From: Flavobacterium sp. HTF
GTDB taxonomy: Bacteria > Bacteroidota > Bacteroidia > Flavobacteriales > Flavobacteriaceae
NCBI RefSeq assembly: GCF_003105115.1
Contig: NZ_QETH01000003.1
Location: 56,629 to 120,628 of the forward strand
Direction: 5' to 3'
Length of the DNA: 64,000 nucleotides
Shown one piece after another: positions 1 to 10,100 of the stretch. Numbering within the stretch: the stretch's first letter is position 1; each line of letters opens with the position of its first letter. A program made the position numbers and the translations under genes. The notes below the pieces were generated by a model, which saw nothing but the letters and a program-made list of their open reading frames with translations, was not told the DNA's origin and did not search any database.

Positions 1-548
1 ATATTATAGCCGTCAAAATCTAACATAACACAACCTGCTGCGCCCGGTAAACTTTGCAGGTTCAATAAAGCCGGAGCAATTTGAGCTGCAACAACTGCCG
101 TTTTGTTTGTTGTGTTTGAAGGAAGGTTTTTGTAATCAATACAAACCAATGTATTAATGTCCACTTTCTCTACAAAAGCATTTCCTGAAGCATCCGAATA
201 ATACTTGTAGGCTTCTCTTGTTTTCTTTAAAAGAATATGCCCTTCCAGCGATTTGTCTTTTACTTTGATGAAAAAAGAAGATTCTGCTATATTTTTAATT
301 TCTCCGATTAAAAATTCACTTGAAGCATTTGATTCTTTAAAATTAATTTTTCCATTGAATTTTTTGGAATTGGAAACCTCAAGAAGAACTGTTTTTTCTG
401 CACTTTTTGAAGTCGCAGAAACGGAAAGTTCTTTCTTTAAACTGTTCATAAAAGTCTTACTCGAACCTAAAGAAGTCTGTGCAATCGCAAAACTGCTGAA
501 AGCAAAAAACACGAATAAACTTAATCGTAATCTGTAATTGTTTTTCAT
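1..548 (-). CDS. Secreted metalloprotease-like protein, N-terminal part only
   Basis: The reading frame is open from an ATG at 548 down to the window edge, giving 182 residues; the rest lies to the left. Residues 1-23 are a signal peptide ending in the AIAQ type of cleavage site. The visible part resembles the propeptide region of secreted Bacteroidota zinc metalloproteases, which often carry an LQSLPGA...LDFDGY stretch just before the catalytic domain; here that stretch lies at about residues 163-182. The HExxH zinc site would be outside the window, so function is inferred. It is the last gene seen of the minus-strand secreted-enzyme cluster, 143 bp after the GH16 gene. Its first codons are nearly identical in DNA to the start of the GH18 gene at 4195. 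Confidence 0.6.
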   Translation of the reverse strand, partial: MKNNYRLRLSLFVFFAFSSFAIAQTSLGSSKTFMNSLKKELSVSATSKSAEKTVLLEVSNSKKFNGKINFKESNASSEFLIGEIKNIAESSFFIKVKDKSLEGHILLKKTREAYKYYSDASGNAFVEKVDINTLVCIDYKNLPSNTTNKTAVVAAQIAPALLNLQSLPGAAGCVMLDFDGYN

Positions 549-610
549 AATTTATGTAAGGTTTGGGGTTACTTTTTATTCTTATTTTTCAACAGATTAA
601 AATCCGTTGC

Positions 611-671
611 TACAATACAAATCGTTCCTCCGGAACTTTTATCAAGATCGTTTGGTTCGATTTATATTGTA
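611..671. repeat. Intergenic inverted repeat
   Basis: Arms of 14 bp at 611-624 and 658-671 match at 13 of 14 positions around a 33-nt loop. It lies between the GH16 gene and the next minus-strand gene, so in RNA it could form an intercistronic stem. No U-run follows the stem, so it is not a clear terminator. Confidence 0.4.
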
Positions 672-691
672 GATATGGATTTCAATTCATT

Positions 692-2560
692 TTATTTTTT
701 AATAAAACGTCTTACTGTTTTGATTCCGTCTTTTTCTACCAAAATCAAATAGATTCCGCTTTTTAAGCCAGAAACATCAATACTGTTGTTATTGGCTGTT
801 TGCTGAGAAACCGCTGCACCGCTTTGAGAATCAATAATACTCACATTTGCTCCTGAAACTTCTGCAGAAAAGAAAAGTGTCTGTTCTGTCGGGTTTGGAT
901 AAATAGTGAGACTTTCAATTCTGTCTGTTGAAGCTGATTTTGCCCCCAAAGCTGAAGCCGATTTCGTAATTTTAAACCAGTTTAGATTGACACCTGTATT
1001 CTGAATATAGATTCCGAAATTATAAGTTCCTGCAGTGACATTTACGGTTTGTGATACTGTTTGCCAGTTTTGCCATCCTCCGGTATTCGGTATGTTTACA
1101 GAACCAAGCTGAATGGTTCCTGCACTTAAATCGGAAGAAATAACTGCTCCGTTAACACCACTGGCGACTCTGTACTCAATCAGATAAGAACCAGATGTTG
1201 GAAAATTAATATTGTTATAAGACATCCAGTCACCTGTATCTGCATAACCTACATTTAATCCGCCACCTGTATCTGTGGTTGCTTCGGTTTGAATTCCGCT
1301 CATGTTGGCATAACTCTCTGCTTCAATCAATACTGAAGAAGAATTTGTTACCGCCCTGACTCTTAAAGAAGTAGCAAGGTCATTAAAACTGTTGTCTACC
1401 AAGCAGGTATCATCTGCAGTAATAGTTACAGAAGAACCGGAAAAATTATCATTTGCATAAAGCACTACTTCATAACCACTTTGTACTTTAAGCGAAGAAA
1501 TATCATTATCTAAAATTCCTTTTGCCTGCAAATCACCTAAAGTATAGTTACCAGCCGGCAAACTAACAGCAGCTCCTCCATAATTGCAATCTTTATAAAC
1601 GGTAGCAACACCGGTTTGAGGTGCATCATAAAATGTTTGCCCTGCCAGATTTCTCCTTTTCAAACCTTGTGCTTTATAATTTGCAACCAAAGTATTAATC
1701 TGGGTCAGATCTAATGCCGTATTTTTATAATACAACACCCAGTCTGTCATGAAAGTATTCTCTCTATTGTTATTACCGGCACCTAATACATTATTCCAAA
1801 TCCAGTTTGCGAATGCCACCTGCATAGTGCTTCGGGGATACACCGAAAGACCTGCCTGAGTTTCATTATCGGTAACCGAATGAGTTGCAATGAGGGTGTT
1901 ATCCATATAATATCTGATATTCACACCATCTGTACAGGTAGCAATAAAAGTATGCCACCCGGCTAATGATTTTTGTTGGGTGGAATAGGTTTTCCAGGGC
2001 GTCCATGGATTTGCAATATATTTGTGATAGGAAGTCGTATAGCCAACTCTGTTATCCGGAGAAACACCCCATTTATCAGCAGCCATGTATTCGATAATAT
2101 CCATTTCACTATATTTTGAACCATCCTGCGCAAGACTTGAACTTACAATGGTAAAAAAGGTCTGTATATTGGCATCTTTACTTATAAAAGCTTCATCTGA
2201 CAAATATACTCTTGACGCATACGTTCCTTCGAAATATTCATAAGAACTTTCTATTCTGGCATGTGTTATCGCTTTTGACTGACCATTAACGGTTGTTTTC
2301 AGTGTCATTAACTTATTAGCTGAATTATCCGGGTCTGTAATAAAAGCTACATTATTTCTGCTGTACGTAGCTCCTTCCGGCGGCCCGCTCACTCCATTAA
2401 TAATCTGCCATTTGTTAAACGATGCCAATTGTGGATCATTATTGCCTGAATAATTAAAATCATCAAACATTATAACCTGTGCATGACAGCTTAAGCCAAA
2501 GAGAATAAATGCCAATAAGAGCAGTTTTGAATTAATTAAAACTATTAGATATTTCTTCAT
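692..2560 (-). CDS. Secreted GH16-family glycosidase with beta-gamma-crystallin-like and CBM6 modules
   Basis: 622 aa. Signal peptide about 1-27. The GH16 domain spans about 30-285, with catalytic motif E-M-D-I-I-E at 152-157 (nucleophile E152, assistant D154, acid/base E157 by family rule). A beta-gamma-crystallin-like module follows at about 318-403 (VYKDCNYGG...), then a CBM6 at about 409-533, then a T9SS type A sorting domain at about 550-622 ending in RRFIKK. It is likely an extracellular endo-beta-glucanase or related enzyme; the GH16 subfamily and linkage are not decided. It starts 6 bp after the stop of the GH18 gene, so the two are surely co-transcribed. Its CBM6-plus-CTD half is almost a copy of that in the GH18 neighbour. 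Confidence 0.85.
   Translation of the reverse strand: MKKYLIVLINSKLLLLAFILFGLSCHAQVIMFDDFNYSGNNDPQLASFNKWQIINGVSGPPEGATYSRNNVAFITDPDNSANKLMTLKTTVNGQSKAITHARIESSYEYFEGTYASRVYLSDEAFISKDANIQTFFTIVSSSLAQDGSKYSEMDIIEYMAADKWGVSPDNRVGYTTSYHKYIANPWTPWKTYSTQQKSLAGWHTFIATCTDGVNIRYYMDNTLIATHSVTDNETQAGLSVYPRSTMQVAFANWIWNNVLGAGNNNRENTFMTDWVLYYKNTALDLTQINTLVANYKAQGLKRRNLAGQTFYDAPQTGVATVYKDCNYGGAAVSLPAGNYTLGDLQAKGILDNDISSLKVQSGYEVVLYANDNFSGSSVTITADDTCLVDNSFNDLATSLRVRAVTNSSSVLIEAESYANMSGIQTEATTDTGGGLNVGYADTGDWMSYNNINFPTSGSYLIEYRVASGVNGAVISSDLSAGTIQLGSVNIPNTGGWQNWQTVSQTVNVTAGTYNFGIYIQNTGVNLNWFKITKSASALGAKSASTDRIESLTIYPNPTEQTLFFSAEVSGANVSIIDSQSGAAVSQQTANNNSIDVSGLKSGIYLILVEKDGIKTVRRFIKK
704..769. repeat. Direct repeat copy 1 inside the sorting-domain codons
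   Basis: 66 bp here are identical to 2579-2644 in the neighbouring GH18 gene, with high similarity continuing through the whole CBM6 and sorting-domain region. This suggests recent duplication or gene conversion of the 3' module between the two adjacent genes. Confidence 0.85.
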
Positions 2561-2566
2561 CTTAGC

Positions 2567-4195
2567 TTATTTCTTAACAAAACGTCTTACTGTTTTGATT
2601 CCGTCTTTTTCTACCAAAATCAAATAGATTCCGCTTTTTAAGCCCGCAACATCAATACTGTTATTATTGGCTGTTTGTTGAGAAACTGCTGCACCGCTTT
2701 GAGAATCAATAACGCTCACATTTGCTCCCGAAACTTCTGCAGAAAAGAAAAGTGTCTGTTCTGTAGGGTTTGGATAGATGGTCAGGCTTTCGATTTTATC
2801 TGTAGTAGCTACAGCTGATTTTGCTGCCAGAGCTGAACCCGATTTTGTGATACGGAACCAGTTTAAATTAAAACCTGTATTTTGAACATATATTCCGAAG
2901 TTATACGTTCCGGCATTTACGTTTACGGTTTGAGTAATCGTCTGCCAGTTTTGCCATCCGCCTGTATTGGGTACATTTATAGCACCAAGCTGGATTGTGC
3001 CAGCAGTTAAGTCAGATGATAATCTTCCTCCCGTAACAGCACTTGCTACTCTGTATTCAATTACATAAGAACCTGATGTTGGGAAATTAATATTAAAATA
3101 AGCCATCCAGTCGCCTGTATCACAATATCCAACATTTAATCCACCGCCTGTATCTGTTGTACCTTCGGTCTGAACACCACTCATAGAAGAATAATTTTCT
3201 GCCTGAATCAAAGTTCCTGTTGCCGGAGGGTTACTTCCTTTAACCACCTGATCAACAGCTGTAAGTAATGATTTTGAACCTGTTGCATCCTGAGATAATT
3301 CCCAGATCATAACTCCGCCCGCATTTTGAATTGCAAAAGTAGTTTTTGCCTTAATGGTTGGGATTCCGTTATAATAAATAGTATTTCCAACCTGATCCTG
3401 ATTTTCTGAACCTGGGTATTGGGCTACGATATTGGCAAATGAAATTCCCTGATTAGCTGATGCTCCAAAACCATATCCGTAAAACGGAAGTCCAATAATA
3501 GCTTTACTTGCCGGTAAACCTCTTCCTGTCCAGTAATTAAACTGGTTCACAGCCATACTGTATGGAGAGTGTTGTCCAGGATTTCCCGGAGCCCAAGGGC
3601 CTGTTGCATCATACGCCATGATATTGATCCAGTCATAAGCCGCAAAAGTAGATGAAGGTACATTGGCACCACCATATCCTTCTGAAAGCGCTGCTGTAAT
3701 CAATTTTCCGTTAGCGTGAAGTTTATTGGCCAAAGCGATTACGAAACCTCCGTAATCTCCATTGATTGCCGGACCTTCTAAGTCAACATCTACTCCGTCA
3801 AAGTTATGAGCCACTACATAATCATAGATTTTCTGAACAAAAGCTGTTCTGTTGGCTGGTGTAATAAGGTTAAAATAATTGTCACGAATGGCGCCTCCTT
3901 CTGAAATAGCACCTCCTCCAAGTGAAACAAACACTTTTACATTCTGGGCATGGGCTGCATTGATAATGGTATTACTTCCTGAATTAAAACTCAGATAACC
4001 ATTTGCATCGGGATTCTCAAACGCAATATTAATGTGCGTTAATTTACTGTACTGGATACTGCTGGAAAAAGAGTTTAAATCGATCCAGTTGGGGATGTAA
4101 GCGATTACTTTTTTCTGTGCAAAAGACAGGTTGAAAACTCCAAATACTAAAATGATCATCCATTTTAGCGGCATTCTTTTGTAATTGTTTTTCAT
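2567..4195 (-). CDS. Secreted GH18 chitinase with CBM6 and T9SS signal
   Basis: 542 aa from the ATG at 4195; an ATG three codons upstream at 4204 is also possible. I prefer 4195 because the MKNNY start gives a normal signal peptide ending LSFAQ and matches the start of the protease-like gene at 548. Numbering below is from the 4204 start. The catalytic barrel spans about 32-322, with the GH18 signature D-G-V-D-V-D-L-E at 136-143 (acid E143), a substrate-positioning INIMAYD at about 193-199, and WELSQ at the barrel end. CBM6 lies at about 331-454 and the T9SS sorting domain at about 470-545. It should hydrolyse chitin or another beta-1,4-GlcNAc chain outside the cell. It sits between a GH64 and a GH16 gene, which suggests a mixed chitin/beta-glucan target. 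Confidence 0.9.
   Translation of the reverse strand: MKNNYKRMPLKWMIILVFGVFNLSFAQKKVIAYIPNWIDLNSFSSSIQYSKLTHINIAFENPDANGYLSFNSGSNTIINAAHAQNVKVFVSLGGGAISEGGAIRDNYFNLITPANRTAFVQKIYDYVVAHNFDGVDVDLEGPAINGDYGGFVIALANKLHANGKLITAALSEGYGGANVPSSTFAAYDWINIMAYDATGPWAPGNPGQHSPYSMAVNQFNYWTGRGLPASKAIIGLPFYGYGFGASANQGISFANIVAQYPGSENQDQVGNTIYYNGIPTIKAKTTFAIQNAGGVMIWELSQDATGSKSLLTAVDQVVKGSNPPATGTLIQAENYSSMSGVQTEGTTDTGGGLNVGYCDTGDWMAYFNINFPTSGSYVIEYRVASAVTGGRLSSDLTAGTIQLGAINVPNTGGWQNWQTITQTVNVNAGTYNFGIYVQNTGFNLNWFRITKSGSALAAKSAVATTDKIESLTIYPNPTEQTLFFSAEVSGANVSVIDSQSGAAVSQQTANNNSIDVAGLKSGIYLILVEKDGIKTVRRFVKK
2579..2644. repeat. Direct repeat copy 2 inside the sorting-domain codons
   Basis: Identical over 66 bp to 704-769. 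It encodes the last residues of the GH18 protein's T9SS domain. Confidence 0.85.
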
Positions 4196-4251
4196 AATGT
4201 TCAATTTTCAATAGTTAATAGTAGGGTTAATTATTGGTTTTGAAGTAGAGC

Positions 4252-4277
4252 CCTGAACACTCAGTTGAATGCTCAGG
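4252..4277. repeat. Intercistronic hairpin between GH64 and GH18 genes
   Basis: Two 12-nt arms separated by 2 nt match at 10 of 12 positions, and both mismatches allow G-U pairing in one strand. No T-run follows in the minus direction, so it may be a processing or stability element or a weak terminator rather than a full stop. Confidence 0.4.
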
Positions 4278-4295
4278 ACTCGTATTTATTCTGAA

Positions 4296-6941
4296 TTATT
4301 TTTTAATGAAACGTTTTACTGTTTTTGAACCGTCTTTTTCGAAAACCACAAAATAGATTCCCGTTCTAAGACGTGAAACATCGATACTGTTATTGTTGAT
4401 TTTCTGCTCAGAAACAACAGTTCCTGTCTGGTCAACAATGCTTACTTTTTCTCCGCTTACAGAAGTAGTCACAAAAAGAGTATTTTCTGCCGGACTTGGA
4501 TAAATGCTTAGTTCAGTCGCTGCTGGTTCTTCTTCTACAGTTTTTACCGAAGCTGTTTTTGCCGTACCCACTTTTGTAATTTTAATCCAGTTGATGTTCA
4601 TTCCGGTATTCTGAATGTAAATTCCGAAATTATAAGTTCCTGTATTTACATTTACCGTTTGAGAAACTGTTTGCCAGTTTTGCCATCCTCCGGTATTTGG
4701 TACATCTACATTTCCTAAAAGAATAGTTCCTCCATTTAGGTCAGAAGATAATTTACCTCCCGTAACGGCACTTGCTACACGGTATTCTATTAAATAAGAG
4801 CCTGTAGTAGGGAAATTAATGCTGTTATACGCCATCCAGTCACCTGTTTCTGTATACCCCACATTTGAACCTCCTCCGGTATCTGTAGTCGCTTCAACCT
4901 GAATTCCGCTCATGGCTGTGTAATCTTCTGCCTGAATTAAAACTGAAGTCTGAGAACTTGTTGCCGGAACCAGTTTCCATTGTCCGCAAGTCTGATTGTT
5001 ATTATCCCATTGTTGTACAATAGCACCAGAAGCTGTACTTGCTCCTGCCACTTCTACAATTCTTCCGCTGTGACGGGCAACAATTTTATAAAAGCCATCG
5101 CCTGTAGAAACCAAAACAAATTGCTGGTTAGTAGTAGCATTGTACGGATATTGTTCTACACGCGCACCGTTAGCCTTATTGAAATTATTTACATCTAAAG
5201 ACTGGCCACTATGGTTGGCAATGATTTTATACAATCCGTCTCCTAAGTGTGTAAAAGTAAATTTCTGGTTGTTTCCTGAATTAAGAGCACCCTGATTGAT
5301 TCCTGCGCCATTGCTTACGCTGGAGTTCCAGACATCCATATAAAGGTTACTGTTTCTGTTTTGTAAAAAGAAAATCTGGTTTCCTAAAGTGGTGGTTCCA
5401 TTTGCAATAATTCTGATTGAAGTTACTTTATCATTCCATGTCGTGTTCAGACACGAATTATCAGAATTGATTACAGTTGAGGCTCCCGTGAAATTATCAT
5501 CCTGGTATAAAATAGCCTGGAATCCTTGTGTAACTTTAAGTGAAGAAATATCATCATTCAGTACTCCAAGTGTATTTAAACGTGCTAAATTATAATCTCC
5601 GATTGTTAATCCGCCTGAAAATCCTGTGTAGTTACAATCTTTATAAACGGTAATCACATCTGTAGTCGCCGGTACTGAAGGAACAGTTCCTGCATATCCT
5701 CCAAAAGCAGCAATAACTTTGGTTGGTTGTGGTGAATGAAGTGATGGCGACTGATCTGCAACGTCATCATAAGCAAATCCGTATGCCAGATTATCAATAT
5801 TGATTCCCGGTAAATGCCAGAATTTAGAATAATGGTTCGTTGGGTTTACCTGATAATATTTTGATGCATCGTACCAGTTTTGCTGACCCGGATTTGGAGT
5901 TGTCACATTCACAACATGTCTGTTGATGGCTGCCGTTAATTGCGCCTGAATCACAAGGTCTAAATCTCCGTCAACTAATCTTCTGTCCAGAACACCTTTT
6001 CCTTCCAGTGCTTCCTGTGTGCTTGGTCTGTATTGTACGCGTCCTGTACGGCCTGTAAAACCGCCTGACTGTCCAACCATTTCCAATTGTTCTCCAATAA
6101 CTCTTCCTTTAAAAACTCCGGCATCTCCGGCATAAAAGATTAAATCTTCATTTTTGTATTTATTCCAGATCGCATCTATGTACGATTTTAAGTAGTTTGC
6201 GTATGGTCCTGATCCTTCAGCGAAAGCCGGTGTTTTAGACGGAGCTGTAATTTCGCCCGTTGCGTCATTCACGCAGCCTTGAAATTCTGCCGGAACATTT
6301 GCTTTAAAAGCCGCAACGATATCAGCATGTTTTTTTAGATCTCCCACTTTCTTTTGGTAACCGTTTGCTCCAAATAATTCAAGTCCCATTGGATATTTAT
6401 ACGAATCCACTCTTGTTGGATTTCCAAAGAAACCGTACTGATTATTGGTCAATTCGATCATTTCATACAAAATGCCCTGATTTGGATCTGTAGAATTTTG
6501 CGGATTTGGCGATGCATATCCTGAAGGCGCTCCATTGGCACCAAAAAAGTAAAAATACAATTGTGAGCCTTTGGAAATAAAAACTCTGCAGCCCGCGATT
6601 AAAGGCAGTGTAAAGGTTTTGTTCGGAATCTCACTCAGCTTTGTAAAACAAGCAGCGTATTTTGAATTTTGCCCAGGTCCTGTATTTCCTCCGTAAGTAG
6701 GTCCCGTAACGGTATTATAAGAGGCGCTCATTGGCAATATCTGGCTCGTTTTGGCATTTACCCAAACGTGGTTTCCGGTTGTATAATCTATACCAACGAT
6801 GGCGACATAAAGCTCGCTGTCATTAAATGTGGAGTTATTACTGATGGTAAAAGGAACAGGTCCCTGACCATGAATCAGATTTGAAAACACCAGTAACAGT
6901 GTTGTCAAAAAAGAAATTTGTGTAAGTCTAATTTGTTTCAT
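4296..6941 (-). CDS. Secreted GH64 beta-1,3-glucanase with crystallin-like, ricin and CBM6 modules
   Basis: 881 aa. Signal peptide about 1-26. The thaumatin-like GH64 domain spans about 28-413; E163 and D179 have the 16-residue spacing of the GH64 catalytic pair. Next come a beta-gamma-crystallin-like module (429-512), a ricin-type beta-trefoil (521-658), a CBM6 (667-790) and a T9SS sorting domain (810-881, ending KRFIKK). GH64 enzymes release oligosaccharides, classically laminaripentaose, from beta-1,3-glucan. It lies 91-101 bp upstream of the GH18 gene with a hairpin between them. The crystallin-like module is shared with the GH16 at 692, and the CBM6 is related to those of both neighbours. 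Confidence 0.88.
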   Translation of the reverse strand: MKQIRLTQISFLTTLLLVFSNLIHGQGPVPFTISNNSTFNDSELYVAIVGIDYTTGNHVWVNAKTSQILPMSASYNTVTGPTYGGNTGPGQNSKYAACFTKLSEIPNKTFTLPLIAGCRVFISKGSQLYFYFFGANGAPSGYASPNPQNSTDPNQGILYEMIELTNNQYGFFGNPTRVDSYKYPMGLELFGANGYQKKVGDLKKHADIVAAFKANVPAEFQGCVNDATGEITAPSKTPAFAEGSGPYANYLKSYIDAIWNKYKNEDLIFYAGDAGVFKGRVIGEQLEMVGQSGGFTGRTGRVQYRPSTQEALEGKGVLDRRLVDGDLDLVIQAQLTAAINRHVVNVTTPNPGQQNWYDASKYYQVNPTNHYSKFWHLPGINIDNLAYGFAYDDVADQSPSLHSPQPTKVIAAFGGYAGTVPSVPATTDVITVYKDCNYTGFSGGLTIGDYNLARLNTLGVLNDDISSLKVTQGFQAILYQDDNFTGASTVINSDNSCLNTTWNDKVTSIRIIANGTTTLGNQIFFLQNRNSNLYMDVWNSSVSNGAGINQGALNSGNNQKFTFTHLGDGLYKIIANHSGQSLDVNNFNKANGARVEQYPYNATTNQQFVLVSTGDGFYKIVARHSGRIVEVAGASTASGAIVQQWDNNNQTCGQWKLVPATSSQTSVLIQAEDYTAMSGIQVEATTDTGGGSNVGYTETGDWMAYNSINFPTTGSYLIEYRVASAVTGGKLSSDLNGGTILLGNVDVPNTGGWQNWQTVSQTVNVNTGTYNFGIYIQNTGMNINWIKITKVGTAKTASVKTVEEEPAATELSIYPSPAENTLFVTTSVSGEKVSIVDQTGTVVSEQKINNNSIDVSRLRTGIYFVVFEKDGSKTVKRFIKK

Positions 6942-7118
6942 ATTTAAAGTTTTTTGGGGTTACAAATTAATTTTCAAACCAAAAAAATCATTTTTTTGAT
7001 GAAATGCCTTTAATTATCCGTCAGGTGTAATTATGTGGTGCTATCCTTAAATTTAATCTCCGGACTATTAAAACCGGTGTATTATTTTTAATTTCAATCA
7101 CACCCAACGGATTTATAC

Positions 7119-10100
7119 TTATTTCTTAATCAGCTTTTTGCTAACGTTCTTTGTATCTGATTTAAAATTCAGAATATAGATTCCTTTTGGAAGTCGGCTA
7201 ACATCCAGAATGCTTTCGTTTGCCGAAGTATTGATTTTACTTTTCAATACCGGATTACCCGATAAATCATAAATCGTTACTTCTTTATTGGCCAGTTCGC
7301 CTGACACTGAAAGCTGGATATAGTCAGTTGTCGGATTTGGATAAATTGTTACATCCGTCAATTCTTCCTCCTGAGTTACTTCTTTGGCTGCTAATGCTGT
7401 TTTAGCTGATGATGCCGATCCGTAAGCTTCGATTTCATATAATGAATAACCGTACGGAGCCAGTGCTTTTGTCGTACATAAAATTCTCAGGTATCTTCCT
7501 GATCCGCTAACCGCTAAATCATCTGTCCCTCCATCGCTGGCTGTTTGTGTATTTATCGTTTCGTTTTCTGTGAAAACATTATCCGTAGAAAGCTGTACTT
7601 TGTATTGTGTTGCAAAAGCAGCTTCCCATTTCAAAACCACACGGTTCAGGTTATAGTTACTTCCCAAATCCACATAAATCCATTCGGTTGCATTGGCGAA
7701 CGAACTTGCCCATCTGCTTACCGTTCCGTCACCATCTGTCGCTTTTGAAGCAGAAAGTGTTGGATTTTCTTCGGTAGAAGCTGCGGCTGTTTTTGATAAA
7801 GCCAGATTAACATTCGGATTTGCTGTAATATTTCGAACAAGCACATCACTGAAAACTCCTGTTGTCAAAGTCCCGTTATTATGAGATGTTACTGCCATCC
7901 CTACATAAATAGTATTGGCCATAGAAATTGTTCTTGCCGTACCCACCTGAGTCCATGTTGTTCCGTTATCTGAAGTATAAGATGTGAATACATTTCCTGA
8001 TCTTACAGTACGAAGCCATTTCGGAGAAGTTCCTGTTGCTCCCTGTTGGATTGTTGGTACTGAAACAGCATCTCTTGATAAAAACTCTACTCCTGCCGCA
8101 GCAGTAACAGTAGTCATTGCGTGTTTTGAAGTTGGTGTAAGGGTCTCACGGAACATTACTCCTGCTTTTGCATAAGTGTTTGTATTCGTAAGTGAATTTA
8201 CTTTTGCAATAATTTCAGCATCACCCGTTATTGGCTGATAAACATACTGAAACTGATCACTGGATTCCCAAATATCCGTTCCTGATCCTTTTACTGTGAA
8301 TGTTCCTCCAGAATAAGTGGCTTCTCCTACCGGAGTTACAGCACCTAAATCTGTGCTTACCCACGGAGATGGTAAAGTATTTGTCGGATTTTCTGTAGAA
8401 ACTAAATTGACACTTCTGATATTATCAAAATAGTAGGTGTTTCCGGAATTTGTTCCCGGTTCTAATAAGAAAACAAAACGATTTACTTCGCTGTCCAATG
8501 TTGAGGCGTCCGGTGCGCTTGCGTATGTAAACACAAGCGTATGCCATGCATTGCTTTGTTTTACTACTGCCTGATAAATACTATGTCTTCCTGCAGGATA
8601 GTTTGACGGAATCGAAGCACTGCTTTCTGCCTGCCATGAAATCACAGATCCTACCGGAGCAGAAGTATAGACATCCATTGCGAATTTTTTAGTGCCGCTT
8701 TTGAAATCGCCAATATTGTTTATCGTCGAATTAAAAGAGAAATTATCATATAATTCTGTTGATTTTCTAACGTATTTACCAACATTTGATGAAGTATTGA
8801 TTCCGCTTGCGTTCGGGTTTGCAGCATTTGCCGTGTAAGTCCCGTTAGCATCCCTAAACGTAATATTATGAATAGTCTGATAATCTTCATACACTACACC
8901 AGGCGTGTAAGTGTCCGGTAATTTGGTAGTTCCAATTCTGATGTTGTCAAAATAATAGGTATCACTTGTATAAGATCCTGAATTAAATAACAATACCATT
9001 TGATTGATTGCCAGATTTGAAGTTCCTAAATCCGGGCTTGAATTATAATAGAAAGTCAGCGTTTCCCATTGATTTTGCTTGGTTGTGATCGCTACATAAT
9101 TACTATTTCTTCCTGTTGGAAAATTAGCCGGAAGCGAAGTCGCACTATTTTCTAAATTCATACTCACCACCGTCCCAATCGGTGCCGAAGTATAAACGTC
9201 GATCATAATTTTATTGGTTTGATTTTTCAATAAACCGGCGTCTTCAATCGTGCTTTGTGTGTTAAAGAATAATACATCATATTGTTCTGTCACATTTCTA
9301 ACGTACTTCGCCACATTCGCGGAAGCGTTAACCGAATTAGAACCCGGATTTGCTACAACAGAGTAAACTCCGGTAGTCGTTCCTTTGATGATTTTATTGA
9401 TTCCGTCATAATTTTGCAGTACATCTGTTGCAATAATTGGTTTTTCAGGAGCGGCTTTGGTCAGTAAATTATCAAAATAATACGTAGCTCCCGAATTTGA
9501 ATTTGATTCAAAAAGAACCACTACATTATTGATAGACAAAGCACTTGTATTTGGATCGATAATTTTTTCGAACTCAAATTCTATTGTTTCCCATTTGTTC
9601 TGAACGGTTGTAGCTGCTTTAAAACCACTATGCCTTCCTGAAGGATAATTGGTAGCCGTTGTCACTAAACTATTCTCCAGTTGCATTGATATTTTTGTTC
9701 CCACCGGAGCAGAAGTATAAATATCAAAAGAAAGTTTTTTTCTTCCGTATACAAAATCATTGGCGTTGGTAATGGTTACGTTTTTAATGTTCAGTACATC
9801 ATATAATTCAGATGAATTACGAACATATTTTCCAACCGATGCCGAAGTGTTGATTCCGGTTGCTGAAGGATTGGCAACAGCTTCTGTTAAAACTCCCGTT
9901 TTTAACGGATACAAAACATTTCTGTTACTTTGAAAATCGTCATGGATTTTTTCAACCGGGAGCGGAACTTCTGTTGTTACAGCCAGTTTATAGGTTGTGG
10001 TAGTGCAACCCGAAACTGTTGCCACAGCAGAAACATCTCCGCCTGTACTTCCCCAGTTTACTGTAATAGTATTAGTCCCTTGTCCCGAAGTTATAGTCGC

